Positions 37,286 through 46,490 of a stretch of DNA of 64,000 nt are shown here, in pieces. The notes below the pieces were generated by a model. That model was not told the DNA's origin and ran no database searches. It saw only the letters and a list, made by a program, of their open reading frames with translations. How positions within the stretch are numbered: the first letter of the stretch is position 1; every line of letters begins with the position of its first letter. Made by a program: the position numbers and the translations under genes. The stretch is from Aquibaculum arenosum (GTDB lineage Bacteria; Pseudomonadota; Alphaproteobacteria; Kiloniellales; DSM-21159), in NCBI RefSeq assembly GCF_029222965.1, contig NZ_JARHUD010000008.1:1-64000 (forward strand), read 5' to 3'.

Positions 37286-38118
37286 GCGAGGCCTTCACCG
37301 TCGGCCTGGTCCAGACCAACAGCAGCGACGTCCTCGCGGACAACATCGCCGCCGCTTCGCAGATGATCCGCGAGGCGGCCGGACAGGGCGCGGACTTCGT
37401 GCTCACGCCGGAGAACACAACGCTGATGTCGCCCAGCCGCGAGGCCACCTTGGCCGCGGCACTGCCGGAGGAAAGCCATCCCGCGATCCCGGCCTTCTCC
37501 GCACTGGCGCAAGAACTGGGCATCTGGCTGCTGATCGGCTCGCTGTCGGTGCGCCTCGGCCCGGACAAGGCCGCCAACCGCAGCATGCTCTTCGACCCCC
37601 GGGGGCAGGTCGCCGCGCGCTACGACAAGATTCACATGTTCGACGTCAACATCCCCGACGGACAGAGCTACCGGGAGTCCGACACCTTCCGGCCCGGCGA
37701 GCAGGCCGTGGTTGCCGACCTGCCCTGGGGCCGCCTGGGCCTGACGATCTGCTACGATGTGCGCTTCGCCGCGCTCTACCGCAATCTCGCCAAGGCAAGG
37801 GCCTCCTTCATCTCGGTGCCGGCAGCCTTCACCGCCTTCACCGGACAGGCGCACTGGCATGTGCTGCAGCGCGCCCGGGCCATCGAGACCGGCTGCTTCG
37901 TTTTCGCTCCGGCGCAGTGCGGCACCCATGTCGCCGACCGCCAGACCTACGGCCATTCCCTGGTCGTAGCGCCCTGGGGCGAGGTCCTGGCCGACGCCGG
38001 CTCGGAACCCGGCGTGGTAACGGCCCGCATCGACCCGGCGCTGGTCGCCGAAGCCCGGCGCATGGTGCCGGCGCTCACCCACGACCGCGCCTTCGAAGCG
38101 GTGCCGGAGGGCGCTTGA
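37282..38118 (+). CDS. carbon-nitrogen hydrolase, Nit/omega-amidase type
   Basis: A 278-residue nitrilase-superfamily amidase. The Glu-Lys-Cys triad is seen in LTPENTTL, RYDKIHMFDV and GLTICYDVRFAALYR. It resembles the Nit1/Nit2 branch, whose members remove deaminated glutathione or 2-oxoglutaramate. Its coupling to grxC supports a glutathione-repair role (inference). Length is normal. Confidence 0.88.
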   Translation: MSEAFTVGLVQTNSSDVLADNIAAASQMIREAAGQGADFVLTPENTTLMSPSREATLAAALPEESHPAIPAFSALAQELGIWLLIGSLSVRLGPDKAANRSMLFDPRGQVAARYDKIHMFDVNIPDGQSYRESDTFRPGEQAVVADLPWGRLGLTICYDVRFAALYRNLAKARASFISVPAAFTAFTGQAHWHVLQRARAIETGCFVFAPAQCGTHVADRQTYGHSLVVAPWGEVLADAGSEPGVVTARIDPALVAEARRMVPALTHDRAFEAVPEGA

Positions 38119-38125
38119 GGGCGGC

Positions 38126-38839
38126 TCAGCGCGCGCAGTCCAGCAGCGGCCCCAACTGCTGCACCCGGGTCTGCAGCGTGCCGCCGCGGCGCGAGATGTA
38201 GTCGCTCGGCCGCCCGGCCGCCCACCGCCGGGGGTTGGGCAGCACGGCAGCCATCAGGGCACCCTCCCGGCTGGAGAGATGGGCCGCCGCCTTGCCGAAG
38301 TGTGCCTGCGCGCCCGCCTCGGCACCATAGACGCCCGGGCCCCATTCAGCGACGTTGAGATAGAGCTCCAGGATCCTCTGCTTCGAGAGCAGGGTTTCCA
38401 GATAGAGCGTGAAGTAGGCCTCGACGCCCTTGCGCAGGAAGCCGCCGCCGGGCCAGAGAAAGAGATTCTTTGCCAGTTGCTGCGAGAGTGTGCTGGCGCC
38501 GCGCGAGCGCCCGCCCGACTGGCGCTCGGACCAGGCCTCACGCAAGGACGCGAAGTCGAACCCGCCGTGGCTGCAGAAATGGTTGTCCTCGCCGGCGATC
38601 ACGGCAAAGCGCAGGTTGGGAGAGATCTCTTCCAGTGAGCGCCAGCGCTTTGCCAGCCCCTCCCCCTCGAAGAGCCTAAGGATCATCAAGGGCGTGCCCG
38701 GCGGCGGGACAAGGGAATAGGTCAGCGTCAGCAGCAGCGGCAGGCCCAGCACCAGCACAACCAGAATGAGGGCGGCCTTGCGGATGCGCCGGCCTTGCCG
38801 CTGGTAGAAGCGGCGCACTCGCCCCCTGATGCCCTTCAC
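38126..38839 (-). CDS. mtgA: monofunctional peptidoglycan transglycosylase
   Basis: A 237-residue GT51 enzyme that polymerises lipid II into glycan strands. One membrane helix (about 22-43) anchors it. The catalytic motifs are [17 protein letters not shown] with the key Glu, then [17 protein letters not shown], and [15 protein letters not shown]. No transpeptidase domain is present, as expected for MtgA. The end is convergent with the nitrilase-family gene. Confidence 0.93.
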   Translation of the reverse strand: MKGIRGRVRRFYQRQGRRIRKAALILVVLVLGLPLLLTLTYSLVPPPGTPLMILRLFEGEGLAKRWRSLEEISPNLRFAVIAGEDNHFCSHGGFDFASLREAWSERQSGGRSRGASTLSQQLAKNLFLWPGGGFLRKGVEAYFTLYLETLLSKQRILELYLNVAEWGPGVYGAEAGAQAHFGKAAAHLSSREGALMAAVLPNPRRWAAGRPSDYISRRGGTLQTRVQQLGPLLDCAR

Positions 38840-38929
38840 CCGTCCTGCCTCACGCCCACGCCGCCCCTTCTCATGCTTGCACCTTGGCGCCTTGCACCCT
38901 GCGCGCCGCGGTGCGATAACCGCCCCTCG

Positions 38930-39907
38930 ATGACAGCGGCACAGACCTCAGTCGGAAGCTCCGGCTTTCCGCACCGCCACCTGCTCGGCATCGAAGGCCT
39001 GAGCCGGAGCGAAATCGCCTTTCTTCTCGACCTCGCCGATCACTATGCCGCAGAGGACCCGCGCGCGCATCGGCCTTCCGCCTTACTGGCGGGACACACG
39101 GTCATCAACCTTTTCTTCGAGAATTCGACGCGCACCCGCACCTCCTTCGAGCTGGCGGCGAAGCGCCTGGGCGCCGAGGTGATCAACATGTCGGTGGCCT
39201 CCTCCTCGATCAAGAAGGGGGAGACGCTGATCGACACCGCCATGACGCTCACCGCAATGCGCCCAGACCTGCTGGTGGTGCGTCACCCGGACTCCGGTGC
39301 GGTGTCGCTGCTCAGTGAGAAGGTGGACTGCGCCGTCATCAACGCCGGCGACGGGAGCCACGAACATCCGACCCAGGCACTGCTGGACGCGCTTTCCATC
39401 CGCCAGCGCCGCGGCCGTCTCGCCGGCCTGACCGTGGCGATCTGCGGCGACCTGCTGCACAGCCGGGTGGCGCGCTCCAACATCCACCTGCTCACCACCA
39501 TGGGCGCGCGCGTGCGGGTAATCGGGCCGCCGACGCTGTTGCCCTCGGGCATCGAACGCTTCGGCGTCACCGCCTATCACGACATGCGCACCGGGCTCGC
39601 CGATGTGGACATCGTCATGATGCTGCGCCTGCAGAACGAGCGCATGCAGGGCTCCTACGTGCCTTCCGTGCGGGAGTACTTCCGCTTCTACGGCCTGGAC
39701 CGGGAGAAGCTGGCCCTGGCCAAGCCCGATGCGCTGATCATGCACCCGGGACCGATGAACCGCGGTGTGGAGATCGACAGCGAGCTGGCCGACGACATCG
39801 ACCGCTCCCTGATCCGCACCCAGGTGGCCATGGGCGTGGCGGTGCGGATGGCCTGCCTGCACGCTTTATTGCGCGGCACGGCCCCGCCGGAAGAAGGACG
39901 CGCCTGA
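38930..39907 (+). CDS. pyrB: aspartate carbamoyltransferase catalytic subunit
   Basis: A 325-residue enzyme joining carbamoyl phosphate to aspartate in pyrimidine synthesis. [20 protein letters not shown] is the carbamoyl-phosphate loop, [10 protein letters not shown] is conserved, and [17 protein letters not shown] is the aspartate-binding region, ending with [12 protein letters not shown]. The start at 38930 precedes the domain closely; an upstream in-frame ATG lies inside the divergent mtgA gene. The stop overlaps the ATG of the next gene by one base. No regulatory pyrI is present. Confidence 0.95.
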   Translation: MTAAQTSVGSSGFPHRHLLGIEGLSRSEIAFLLDLADHYAAEDPRAHRPSALLAGHTVINLFFENSTRTRTSFELAAKRLGAEVINMSVASSSIKKGETLIDTAMTLTAMRPDLLVVRHPDSGAVSLLSEKVDCAVINAGDGSHEHPTQALLDALSIRQRRGRLAGLTVAICGDLLHSRVARSNIHLLTTMGARVRVIGPPTLLPSGIERFGVTAYHDMRTGLADVDIVMMLRLQNERMQGSYVPSVREYFRFYGLDREKLALAKPDALIMHPGPMNRGVEIDSELADDIDRSLIRTQVAMGVAVRMACLHALLRGTAPPEEGRA

Positions 39908-41220
39908 TGGTCCAGGAGTCAGCGACTGCACCAGCGCGAAGCGCGCGCGTTGCTTACCTGAACGCCCGCCTGCTCTGCCCGGAGAGTGGCCTGGATGCCC
40001 CGGGCGCGCTGCTGACCGAAGGCGGCCGCATTGCCGACTTGGGCCCGCAGCTCTTCAACGAGGGGGTGCCCGAGGGCATTGCCACTGTCGACTGCGCCGG
40101 CGCCTGCCTGGCGCCGGGCCTTGTGGACATGCGCGTGCAGCTGCGCGAGCCCGGCCAGGAGCACAAGGAGACCATCGCCAGCGCCAGCCGCGCGGCGGCG
40201 GCCGGCGGCATCACCTCAATGGTGGCCCTGCCCAACACCGACCCGCCGGTGGACGACGTGGCCGGCGTGGAGTTCGTCGCCCGGCGTGCGCGCGAAGAAA
40301 AGCTGGTCAAGGTCTACACCTACGCCGCCCTCACCCGCCGGCTGGAGGGGCAGGAGATCACCGAAATCGGCCTGCTGCACGAGTATGGCGCCCGCGGCTT
40401 CACCGACGGCGTGAAGCCCCTGGCCGACGCGCAGGTGCTGCGCCGCGCGCTCTCCTATGCCACCGCCTTCGACACGGTGATCCTGCAACTGCCGCAGGAA
40501 CCGGCATTGAGCGGCGGAATGATGAACGGCGGCGAGCTCGCCACCCGGCTCGGGCTTTCCGGCATCCCACCCCTGGCCGAGGTCATGCTGCTGGAGCGCG
40601 ACCTGCGTCTGGTCGAGATGACCGGCGGGCGCTACCACGCATCCCTGATCTCCACCGCAGAGGCCGTGGAAGCCATCCGCCGCGCCAAGGCCAAGGGCTT
40701 GGCGGTCACCTGCGATACGGCGCCGCACTACTTCACGCTGAACGAGAACGCGGTGGGCGACTATCGCAGCTTCGCCAAGGTCATGCCGCCGCTGCGCAGC
40801 GAATCCGATCGGGAAGCGGTTGCCGCCGCGGTGGCCGACGGCACCATCGACGCCATCTGCTCCGACCACGCACCTCAAGACCAGGACGCCAAGCGCCTGC
40901 CCTTCGCCCATGCGGAGTGGGGGATGGCCGGTCTGGAGACGCTGCTGCCGCTGTCCCTAGCGCTGGTGCATCAGGGGCGGCTGTCGCTGCTGGACCTGCT
41001 GCGCCGGCTCACGGCCACCCCGGCCGGCATCCTGCAAGGCCACGCCGCGCTCACCCCTGGCGCGCCGGCGGACCTGGTGCTCTTCGATCCGGAGCGCCCC
41101 TGGGTGATCGATCCCGACCGCTTCCTCTCGAAATCCAAGAACGCCCCCTACGACCGCCATCCGGTGCAGGGGCAGGTGCTGCGCAGCGTGGTCGACGGGC
41201 GCAGCATCTTTACGGCCTGA
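39907..41220 (+). CDS. pyrC: dihydroorotase-like protein lacking metal-site histidines (PyrC')
   Basis: A 437-residue amidohydrolase-fold protein. The family DxHxH metal motif reads D74-M-R76-V-Q78, so both histidines are lost while the following LREPGQEHKE is kept. Later, the segment that in active enzymes is DHAPH reads SDHAPQ (positions 319-324). Asp320 is kept. Loss of metal ligands points to a non-catalytic partner that supports PyrB in a large complex, as known for PyrC' of Pseudomonas. If so, an active dihydroorotase must be encoded elsewhere. The gene is coupled to pyrB by a one-base overlap. Confidence 0.85.
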   Translation: MVQESATAPARSARVAYLNARLLCPESGLDAPGALLTEGGRIADLGPQLFNEGVPEGIATVDCAGACLAPGLVDMRVQLREPGQEHKETIASASRAAAAGGITSMVALPNTDPPVDDVAGVEFVARRAREEKLVKVYTYAALTRRLEGQEITEIGLLHEYGARGFTDGVKPLADAQVLRRALSYATAFDTVILQLPQEPALSGGMMNGGELATRLGLSGIPPLAEVMLLERDLRLVEMTGGRYHASLISTAEAVEAIRRAKAKGLAVTCDTAPHYFTLNENAVGDYRSFAKVMPPLRSESDREAVAAAVADGTIDAICSDHAPQDQDAKRLPFAHAEWGMAGLETLLPLSLALVHQGRLSLLDLLRRLTATPAGILQGHAALTPGAPADLVLFDPERPWVIDPDRFLSKSKNAPYDRHPVQGQVLRSVVDGRSIFTA

Positions 41221-41229
41221 GGTCTGCCC

Positions 41230-42282
41230 CTACAGCTTCGCAAGCACCGCATCGGTCATTTCGCGGGTCGAAGCCGTGCCGCCGAGATCGCGGGTCAGCG
41301 TCTTGCCCTCGGCGCAGACCGCCTCGATGGCGCCCATCAACGCGGCGGCCGCCCTCGCCTCTCCCAGGAAGTCGAGCATCATCTGCGCGGTCCAGAGCGT
41401 GGCGATGGGGTTGGCAATGCCTTGCCCTGCGATATCGGGAGCGGAGCCGTGCACCGGCTCGAACATCGAGGGGAAGCGCTTTTCCGGGTTGAGGTTGGCC
41501 GAGGGCGCGATGCCGATGCCGCCGGCACAGGCCGGGCCCAGGTCGGAGAGGATATCGCCGAAGAGGTTGGAGCCCACCACCACGTCGAACCAGTCGGGAT
41601 GCTGCACGAAGTGGGCGGTCAGGATGTCGATGTGGAACTGGCTGACCTCGACTTGCGGATAGTGCTTTGCCATGGCCGCCACCCGCTCGTCCCAGTAGGG
41701 CATGGTGTGGATGATGCCGTTGGACTTGGTGGCCGAGGCCAGCTTGCCGCGCCGCGCCTTGGCCGCCTCGAAGGCATAGCGCAGGATGCGGTCAACGCCG
41801 TGGCGGGTGAAGACGGACTGCTGCAGCACGGCCTCGCGCTCCGTGCCCTCGAAGACGCGCCCGCCGATGGTGGAGTACTCGCCCTCGGTGTTCTCACGCA
41901 CCACGAGGAAGTCGATCTCCTCCGGCTTGCGGTCGGCCAGCGGCGAACGAACGCCGGGCAGCAGCTTGACCGGGCGCAGGTTGACGTACTGGTCGAACTC
42001 GCGCCGGATCGGCACCAGCAGGCCCCAGAGCGAGACGTGATCGGCCACGCCAGGCGCGCCCACGGCACCCAGGAAAATGGCGTCGAAGCGGCTGAGCTGC
42101 TCGATCCCGTCGGGCGGCATCATCGCGCCGTGGTCCAGGTAGTGCTGGCAGGAGTAGGGGAACTCGGCGAACTCCAGCGCAAAGCCGAAATCGCCGGCCA
42201 AGGCCTGCAGCACCCGCACACCCTCGGGGATCACCTCCTGGCCGATCCCGTCCCCCGGGATCAGCGCGATGCGATAACTCAT
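41230..42282 (-). CDS. tartrate dehydrogenase / D-malate dehydrogenase family enzyme
   Basis: A 350-residue NAD-dependent beta-decarboxylating dehydrogenase of the isocitrate/isopropylmalate family. LIPGDGIGQEVIPEG is the N-terminal loop; REFDQYVNLRPVKLLPGV, RENTEGEYSTIGG and NLFGDILSDLGPACAGGIG are hallmarks of the tartrate dehydrogenase/decarboxylase (TtuC) and D-malate branch. Length and EFDQYVNLRP favour this branch over LeuB. GGAG precedes the ATG. It lies 17 bases after tctB of the second TTT transporter, so the imported acid is probably its substrate (tartrate or malate-like; inference). Confidence 0.85.
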   Translation of the reverse strand: MSYRIALIPGDGIGQEVIPEGVRVLQALAGDFGFALEFAEFPYSCQHYLDHGAMMPPDGIEQLSRFDAIFLGAVGAPGVADHVSLWGLLVPIRREFDQYVNLRPVKLLPGVRSPLADRKPEEIDFLVVRENTEGEYSTIGGRVFEGTEREAVLQQSVFTRHGVDRILRYAFEAAKARRGKLASATKSNGIIHTMPYWDERVAAMAKHYPQVEVSQFHIDILTAHFVQHPDWFDVVVGSNLFGDILSDLGPACAGGIGIAPSANLNPEKRFPSMFEPVHGSAPDIAGQGIANPIATLWTAQMMLDFLGEARAAAALMGAIEAVCAEGKTLTRDLGGTASTREMTDAVLAKL

Positions 42283-42299
42283 CTTTGTCTCCGCCTGGA

Positions 42300-42755
42300 T
42301 CAGAACAGCAGCCCGCGCGGGGGCCGCACATAGAGCAGCTTGTTGAACACGATATAGAAGAAGGCAACCTCCGCCACCACCACACAGGCCCAGATGCCGG
42401 CAAGCTTCCAGGTCACCTGCCGCTGCGCCGCGGCCAGGTAGCAGACCAAAAGGAAGAACGCGATCAGGCTCGCGGCGACGAAGCCCAGGAAGCCGATGCC
42501 CCACCACCAGGCGAAGAGGATCAGGGTGACGACGACCAGGCGCAGGCGGTTGCCCTCCTCGAAGAGCACCCGCATGTCGGGATTGAGGAGACCCTTGACC
42601 AGCAGCGCCACCGAGATCACGGCGGTGAGCAGCAGGATGGTCTCGGGAAAGACGGCGCTGAGGTTCGACAGGCGGCCCATGGAGAACCAGAAGCCCGCCG
42701 CAAAGACGAGCCCGAGGAAGCCGGCCCAGAGATCGCTGTTGACCCGCAGGTTCAT
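42300..42755 (-). CDS. tctB: tripartite tricarboxylate transporter, small permease TctB (second system)
   Basis: A 151-residue protein with four hydrophobic segments, the TctB layout. It starts at an ATG overlapping the tctA stop by four bases. The sequence differs strongly from the TctB at 6.4-6.9 kb, so the two are separate systems and not a recent duplication. Here the order is tctC-tctA-tctB, unlike tctC-tctB-tctA in the first cluster. Confidence 0.85.
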   Translation of the reverse strand: MNLRVNSDLWAGFLGLVFAAGFWFSMGRLSNLSAVFPETILLLTAVISVALLVKGLLNPDMRVLFEEGNRLRLVVVTLILFAWWWGIGFLGFVAASLIAFFLLVCYLAAAQRQVTWKLAGIWACVVVAEVAFFYIVFNKLLYVRPPRGLLF

Positions 42756-44290
42756 GTCTCGCCCCCCGCGTCCCGCTCTTTGCCGACCCGCCGCCGGCGC
42801 CAGGCGCCCACCATGGGGGCGCCCACGGCGAGCACCACGAGCAGCACCAGGATCTGCGACAGGGGGTTTTCCACCAGGCGCAGCTGCGGCACGCTGTAGG
42901 CCATGCCGCCCAGCACCGACTGCACATAGCCCATCTCGGCAATCCCGCCCAGGATGAGGCCGAGGACGATGGGGGCCGATCCGATGCCGATGTTGCGCAG
43001 CAGGTAACCGACCACGCCCAGGCCCAGCATGATCAGCACGTCGACCATGGAGTTGCGCAGGGCATAGGTGCCAAGGATCGTCACCAGGGCGATGCTGGGC
43101 ACGAGGAAGAAGTAGGGCGTGCCCACCACGATGCGATAGATCACCCGCCCGCCCAGCAGGCCGACGGGCAGCATCAGCAGCGCTGCCACGCCCATGGAGA
43201 GGATGAAGCCGTTGGTCAGCACGCCACTGGTGCTGAAGAGCTCGAAGCCGGGGCGCAGACCGTGCAGCATCATCACGCCGAGGATGATCGCATCCGGCGG
43301 AGCGCCGGGAATGCCCAGGGTGAGCAGCGGCACCATGCTGCCGGCGACCATGACGTTGTTGCTTGTTTCCGAGGCCACCAGCCCGTCGACATTGCCGCGC
43401 CCGAAGGTTTCCGGCCGCTTGGAGCTGCGCCGCGCGGCATCGTAGGAGACCAGCGAAGCGATCGAGCCGCCGGCGCCGGGAATGATGGCGATCACCTGTC
43501 CGATCACGGCAGAGCGGATGAGGTTCACGGGCTTGGCGAGCACGGCGCGCGCGGTGCGCAGGAAGATCGCCATGCCTTCGCGCGCCCCGGTCTTCATGCC
43601 GGCGGCATCGATGGCGGCGCGGCCGCGGGTTGCCATCAAGAGCAGTTCGGGCACCACAAAGAGCCCGATCAGCGCCACGATCAGTTCCACCCCGCCCTGC
43701 ATGGCCGGGATGCCGAAGGTGAAGCGGCTCTCCCCGCCCACGGGCGAGACGCCGATGGTGCCGAGGATCATGCCGATGCAGCCGCCCAACAGGCCCTTGA
43801 GCAGGGAGCCTTCGGAGAGGGCCGCTATCAAGGTGAGGCCGAGGATGGCGACCCAAAACATCTCCGCCGGCCCGAAGAAAAGCGCCATGCGCGCCAGCGG
43901 CGGCGCCAGCAGCAGCAGGGCCAAGACCCCGAGCACCCCCCCGATCACCGAGGCCACAGTGGCGGCGCAAATCGCCTCATAGGCCCGGCCCTGCTTGGCC
44001 ATGGGATAGCCATCGAAAGTGGTGGCGATGGACGAGGGCGTTCCCGGCGTGTTGACCAGGATGGCGGCGAAGGAGCCGCCATAGATCGTGCCCATATAGA
44101 CGGCGCCCAGGGCCACGAGACCTTGGAGAGCGTCCATGGTGAAGGTGAAGGGCAGCAGGACCGCCAGCGCCATGGTGGCGGTCAGGCCGGGCAACGCGCC
44201 GACGAAAAGCCCCGCGGTGACGCCGATGAAGATGACCAGCAGCATGTGCGGCTGCAGGATCGATACCAGCGCCTCGAGAAACAGCTCCAT
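42752..44290 (-). CDS. tctA: tripartite tricarboxylate transporter, large permease TctA (second system)
   Basis: A 512-residue polytopic permease with FVGALPGLTATMALAVLLPFTF near the N-terminus, YMGTIYGGSFAAILVNTPGTP and AIIPGAGGSIASLVSYDAARR in the second half, the three hallmark stretches of TctA. It follows tctC by 37 bases and is coupled to tctB. It is only moderately similar in wording to the TctA at 4.9 kb. Confidence 0.92.
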   Translation of the reverse strand: MELFLEALVSILQPHMLLVIFIGVTAGLFVGALPGLTATMALAVLLPFTFTMDALQGLVALGAVYMGTIYGGSFAAILVNTPGTPSSIATTFDGYPMAKQGRAYEAICAATVASVIGGVLGVLALLLLAPPLARMALFFGPAEMFWVAILGLTLIAALSEGSLLKGLLGGCIGMILGTIGVSPVGGESRFTFGIPAMQGGVELIVALIGLFVVPELLLMATRGRAAIDAAGMKTGAREGMAIFLRTARAVLAKPVNLIRSAVIGQVIAIIPGAGGSIASLVSYDAARRSSKRPETFGRGNVDGLVASETSNNVMVAGSMVPLLTLGIPGAPPDAIILGVMMLHGLRPGFELFSTSGVLTNGFILSMGVAALLMLPVGLLGGRVIYRIVVGTPYFFLVPSIALVTILGTYALRNSMVDVLIMLGLGVVGYLLRNIGIGSAPIVLGLILGGIAEMGYVQSVLGGMAYSVPQLRLVENPLSQILVLLVVLAVGAPMVGAWRRRRVGKERDAGGET

Positions 44291-44327
44291 CGTGCCTGCC
44301 CGGCCCCGTGTCTGGTCGTGATCCGGG

Positions 44328-45290
44328 CTAGTTACCCATTTCCGCCTCGATCACGTCACCGTAAGCCTGGCGCATGGTTTCCACCAGGTCGACCGCATCT
44401 TCCCCGGTTTCATGGGTCATGACGAAGCCAAGCGGTTCCTGCTTTTCCCGAATCGCCTCATTGGTCTCGCCGAAGGCCTCGGCAAGGGTTTCGAGGATCT
44501 CGGGCGGGGTGCCCTTGGGCGCGGCAACGCCGCGATAGGCGCCACCGACGATGTCGTAACCCAGTTCACGGAAAGTCGGCACATCCGGCAAGGTCGAAAC
44601 CCGCTCCTCGGCCGCGACGGCCAGCACGCGCACCTCATCGGGCATCTGCAGGCCAAGCACCGTGTAGCTCATCAAGGCGGAGACATGGTTGCCCAGCAGC
44701 GCCGAGGGCAGCGGGCCGGTGCCGGTGAAGGGGATATAGGTCAGATCGATCTCGGCCTCATTCTCCAGACGCAGGGTTTCCAAGTGATTGGCGCTGAAGG
44801 TGCCGCTGCCGCCCAAGGTCACCACCTGGGGGTTCTCCTGCGCATAACTCACCAGGTCCTCCAGCGTTTCGAAAGGGCTGCTCTTGGAGACGACCAAAGC
44901 GCTGGGCGTGAAGTGGAACCAGGTCACAATATCCCAATCGAAGGTGTCGTAGCCCGCATCGTCGCGCAGGATCGGCTGGGCCACGATATGCGGCAGGTTG
45001 ACGCCGATGAGCGTATAGCCGTCCGGCTCGGCGCTGCGCTGGAAGTCGCTCCAGGCCACGGCCCCGCCGCCGCCGGGCCGATGGGTCACGACGACATCGA
45101 CGCCGAGGCTCTCTTCGAGATGCGGCTCCTGGAAACGGGCCGTGACGTCGGATTCTCCGCCAGGGTTGAAGGAAATCACATAGGTGATGGGCTCTTCCGG
45201 ATACTCTGCCTGCGCCATCGCACTGCTCGTCGCCAGTGCAAGAGCGAACGCACAGCTACCCACAGCCAAAGCCGTCGCGGTGGTCTTCAT
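44328..45290 (-). CDS. tctC: TTT substrate-binding protein TctC (second system)
   Basis: A 320-residue periplasmic binding protein. Residues 1-27 form a signal peptide ending AMAQA. The mature start EYPEEPITYVISFNPGGESD is the family's first ligand loop, followed by VTHRPGGGGAVAWSDFQ. The start at 45290 follows GGAGGAA; the in-frame upstream codons lie in the divergent promoter region. The ligand is probably the carboxylate used by the neighbouring tartrate/D-malate dehydrogenase (inference). Confidence 0.92.
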   Translation of the reverse strand: MKTTATALAVGSCAFALALATSSAMAQAEYPEEPITYVISFNPGGESDVTARFQEPHLEESLGVDVVVTHRPGGGGAVAWSDFQRSAEPDGYTLIGVNLPHIVAQPILRDDAGYDTFDWDIVTWFHFTPSALVVSKSSPFETLEDLVSYAQENPQVVTLGGSGTFSANHLETLRLENEAEIDLTYIPFTGTGPLPSALLGNHVSALMSYTVLGLQMPDEVRVLAVAAEERVSTLPDVPTFRELGYDIVGGAYRGVAAPKGTPPEILETLAEAFGETNEAIREKQEPLGFVMTHETGEDAVDLVETMRQAYGDVIEAEMGN

Positions 45291-45654
45291 CTTTCGTTCC
45301 TCCCGGTTGAGTGCAGCCGCTTGCTGCGACCTTGTGCGATTTGTCTTCGGCGCGCGGGCGCCTTCGCCGATCATGTGTCGGAGCCTGAAACCCTTGTACA
45401 GGAGCTTGCACGCTGTCAACGGGTTATGGGTACTGCACGATCCTGCGGCCCGACAAGCGGAAGCTGATCTCACGTGGCGGCCGCGTGCTGCGCCAAGTCA
45501 CGTGGCCGGCACCCTCCTGCTGCCAGCGACGCCCATGAAATGCGCAAGGGATCATCGCTTCTGCTATAGTCCCAAGTGGTTCGAGCCGGGGGATTTACCT
45601 TCCCCCGTCGCTGCGCGCCATACTATAAGAGGAATAGGTAAAGGGGAGTTCGCG
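45291..45654. promoter_or_regulatory. divergent promoter region between tctC and the XRE-cupin gene
   Basis: This 364-base gap has no gene I can support. It holds TATAGT at 45565 and TATAAG at 45624, either of which could be a rightward -10 box. A 7-bp hairpin CGGGGGA-TTTACCT-TCCCCCG lies at 45587-45607. The strand facing tctC is AT-richer around 45395-45425. No clear shared operator between the two sides was found. Confidence 0.4.
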
Positions 45655-46371
45655 TTGAGCAAAGAGTCAGGGGTGCGGACACGAAAGGACACTCACCGGG
45701 CCGCCAAACCGCCGCCAAGCAAGTCGACACCGGTCAAACCGGCGCCGCGCAACGGCGAGGAGCCGGATCTGACCACGGGCTCCAATGCGCCCCGCGCGCG
45801 CGACGGCGGCCTGCAGGAAGCCATCGGCGTGCAGGTGCGCAGTCTGCGCAAGCAGCAGGAAATGACCGTGGTGGAACTGGCCGGGCAGGCCGGGCTGTCC
45901 GCCGGCATGCTCTCCAAGATCGAGAACGGCGGCATCTGCCCCTCCCTCAACACCCTGCAGGCCCTGGCGCACGCCTTGAACGTGCCCATCACCGCCTTCT
46001 TCGAGAAATTCGAGGAACGTCGAGACGCCTCCTATGTGCCGGCCGGCGCGGGCGTCACCATCGAGCGGCGCGGCAGCAAGGCCGGCCACCGCTATCAACT
46101 CCTCGGCCACTCTCTGGGCGGCGACATTGCGGTGGAGCCCTATCTGGTGACCCTGAGCGAGGGCGCCCAGCCGTACGGCAGCTTCCGGCACGAAGGTGTA
46201 GAGTTCATCCATCTGCTCGAAGGCCGCGTGCGCTATCGCCACGGCGACCGCGTGATCGACATGGGCCCCGGCGACTCCCTCTTTTTCGATGCGGCCGCAC
46301 CGCACGGGCCGGAAACCCTCGAGGAATTGCCGCTGCGCCTGCTGTCGATCATCATCTATCCGCGAAGTTGA
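45655..46371 (+). CDS. XRE-family regulator with C-terminal cupin domain
   Basis: A 238-residue transcription factor. A basic, Pro-rich tail of about 50 residues precedes the helix-turn-helix (VRSLRKQQEMTVVELAGQAGLSAGMLSKIENG...SLNTLQALA, about 57-112). A small-barrel cupin follows, with FRHEGVEFIHLLEGRVRYRHGD and GDSLFFDAAAPHG. The start is a TTG at 45655 with AAGGGGAG at correct spacing; no suitable ATG is in frame near the domain. It is upstream of and co-directional with the mgs/gmaS genes and divergent from tctC, so it could control either. Cupin sensing of a small amine or acid is inferred. Confidence 0.82.
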   Translation: MSKESGVRTRKDTHRAAKPPPSKSTPVKPAPRNGEEPDLTTGSNAPRARDGGLQEAIGVQVRSLRKQQEMTVVELAGQAGLSAGMLSKIENGGICPSLNTLQALAHALNVPITAFFEKFEERRDASYVPAGAGVTIERRGSKAGHRYQLLGHSLGGDIAVEPYLVTLSEGAQPYGSFRHEGVEFIHLLEGRVRYRHGDRVIDMGPGDSLFFDAAAPHGPETLEELPLRLLSIIIYPRS

Positions 46372-46404
46372 TCCCCCGGACATATCCGGCCGCTCTGCTC
46401 CGCG

Positions 46405-46419
46405 TTTCCTGACAGGAAA
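46405..46419. promoter_or_regulatory. perfect palindrome at the mgs promoter, candidate XRE-cupin site
   Basis: TTTCCTG-A-CAGGAAA is an exact 15-base inverted repeat ending 15 bases before the -35 box at 46435 and 33 bases after the regulator's stop codon. The position fits an activator or an upstream repressor site of the preceding XRE-cupin protein. Confidence 0.6.
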
Positions 46420-46434
46420 ACAACTTTCTTATTA

Positions 46435-46462
46435 TTGACAGGGCGGCCCGAGCCGCTAGGCT
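46435..46462 (+). promoter_or_regulatory. sigma-70-like promoter of the mgs operon
   Basis: TTGACA at 46435-46440 and TAGGCT at 46457-46462 are 16 bases apart. The first gene starts 28 bases after the -10 box, with GGAGGA between. Confidence 0.6.
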
Positions 46463-46490
46463 CGCAGGCCTCATGCTGGAGGACTGCGCC

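Noticed and set aside
42283-42942. Upstream extension of the tartrate dehydrogenase frame
   Set aside because: The extension crosses tctB and part of tctA; the enzyme starts at its own ribosome site at 42282.
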